From NCBI GenBank assembly GCA_902802975.1, contig CADCOF010000198.1:1-7145 (forward strand): a DNA stretch of 7,145 nucleotides, in the 5' to 3' direction. Source of the DNA: an uncultured Ruminococcus sp. Its GTDB lineage: Bacteria; Bacillota; Clostridia; Oscillospirales; Acutalibacteraceae. The translations under genes were made by a program, and so were the position numbers. Of this stretch, positions 6,962 to 7,145 are shown one piece after another. Position 1 is the first letter of the stretch. Every line of letters starts with the position of its first letter. The notes below the pieces were generated by a model, which saw only the letters and a program-made list of their open reading frames with translations, did no database searches and had not been told where the DNA came from.

Positions 6962-7041
6962 CGGGCATGCGCCCGCAGGCAAGTTCCGTCGTGCTTTATT
7001 GTTGCCGATAGATAACCCCGCGCAAATAGTTTTCGGTGCGG
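6962..7041 (+). repeat. GC-rich intergenic repeat, first tandem unit (includes downstream copy of the 46-base repeat)
   Basis: Begins 10 bases after the stop codon. The first 20 bases (6962-6981) recur exactly at 7042-7061 and contain a hairpin (CGGGC, loop ATGC, GCCCG). From 6976 to 7021 it matches the repeat at 4087-4132 at 44 of 46 positions. No T-tract follows the hairpin, so it is not a typical terminator for the upstream gene. Confidence 0.85.
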
Positions 7042-7125
7042 CGGGCATGCGCCCGCAGGCAGTACGCGTTGATAGTTAGTTTGTTGCGATAGTCTAATTT
7101 CGCGCCACGGCGCGGCCGCCGCGCC
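7042..7125 (+). repeat. GC-rich intergenic repeat, second and diverged tandem unit
   Basis: Starts with the same 20 bases as the unit at 6962, here with a 6-bp hairpin (GCGGGC, loop ATGC, GCCCGC at 7041-7056). It then diverges but keeps a related core, TTTGTTGCGATAG (7080-7092), compared with TTGTTGCCGATAG at 6999-7011. This supports decayed tandem copies of one element. Confidence 0.7.
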
Positions 7126-7134
7126 TTACTTTTA
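7109..7134 (+). terminator. GC-rich hairpin with weak T-tract, possible terminator of the PPDK_N-domain gene
   Basis: GGCGCGG (7109-7115) pairs with CCGCGCC (7119-7125) around a 3-base loop, followed by TTACTTTTAT. It overlaps an alternative hairpin CGCGC-CACG-GCGCG (7101-7114), so only one can form at a time. It is the only candidate terminator after the stop at 6952 within the window, and the broken T-tract makes it a weak one. Confidence 0.4.
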
Positions 7135-7145
7135 TGCAGGGCGCA

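Noticed and set aside
4087..7021. Composite transposon or insertion sequence
   Set aside because: No transposase, and the 46-base direct copies lack terminal inverted repeats; an interspersed repeat family is the simpler reading.
6863..7048. Minus-strand ORF of 61 codons covering the gene end and the repeat
   Set aside because: Half lies antisense to the conserved gene and half in the repeat; no ribosome binding site and no family resemblance.
6962..7125. CRISPR array
   Set aside because: Only two exact head units 80 bases apart, with related rather than unique intervening sequence; no cas genes.

Overview
The window looks like a chromosomal piece of a Gram-positive anaerobe of the Clostridia, most likely Oscillospiraceae (Ruminococcus / Eubacterium siraeum type). 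This rests on a C-terminal sortase-type sorting signal with an 'xPKTG' motif, strong AGGAGG ribosome binding sites, sigma-A-like promoters, moderate GC content and protein families common in gut Firmicutes. The assignment is an inference; there is no rRNA or marker gene here.

Layout: (1) 1-339, the 3' end of a plus-strand gene for a Ser-rich, probably cell-wall-anchored surface protein, followed by a rho-independent terminator at 374-411. (2) 539-3853, minus strand, one large gene (1104 aa): a degenerate STAND/AAA-like N-terminus, a long helical TPR-like region, a GAF-like domain and a C-terminal GGDEF diguanylate cyclase with all main catalytic residues. Its terminator at 464-498 faces that of the upstream gene. 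(3) 3854-4381, a 528-bp divergent intergenic region holding a promoter for each flanking gene, a palindrome, one copy of an interspersed repeat, an imperfect inverted repeat, and a terminator-like hairpin between the plus-strand promoter and its gene. (4) 4382-6952, plus strand, an 856-aa protein with a degenerate KaiC/RecA-like N-terminus, a PEP/pyruvate-binding (PPDK_N, ATP-grasp) domain and a distinctive C-terminal block, but no phosphohistidine or PEP-binding barrel domain. (5) 6953-7145, a GC-rich intergenic tail made of tandem, palindrome-bearing repeats related to the copy upstream of the gene.

How the genes may work together: the two large genes are transcribed head to head from separate promoters. 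One makes a signalling enzyme (predicted c-di-GMP synthase under control of a large sensory/scaffold region). The other is an ATP-grasp protein related to pyruvate phosphate dikinase / PEP synthase that cannot complete the classical reaction alone. Both carry an N-terminal domain that resembles a nucleotide-binding P-loop fold but has lost the Walker A motif. A functional link is plausible from the arrangement but is not shown by the sequence. The most unusual features are the predicted transcription-attenuation leader of the ATP-grasp gene, the PPDK_N protein's architecture, and the repeat family that brackets this gene.
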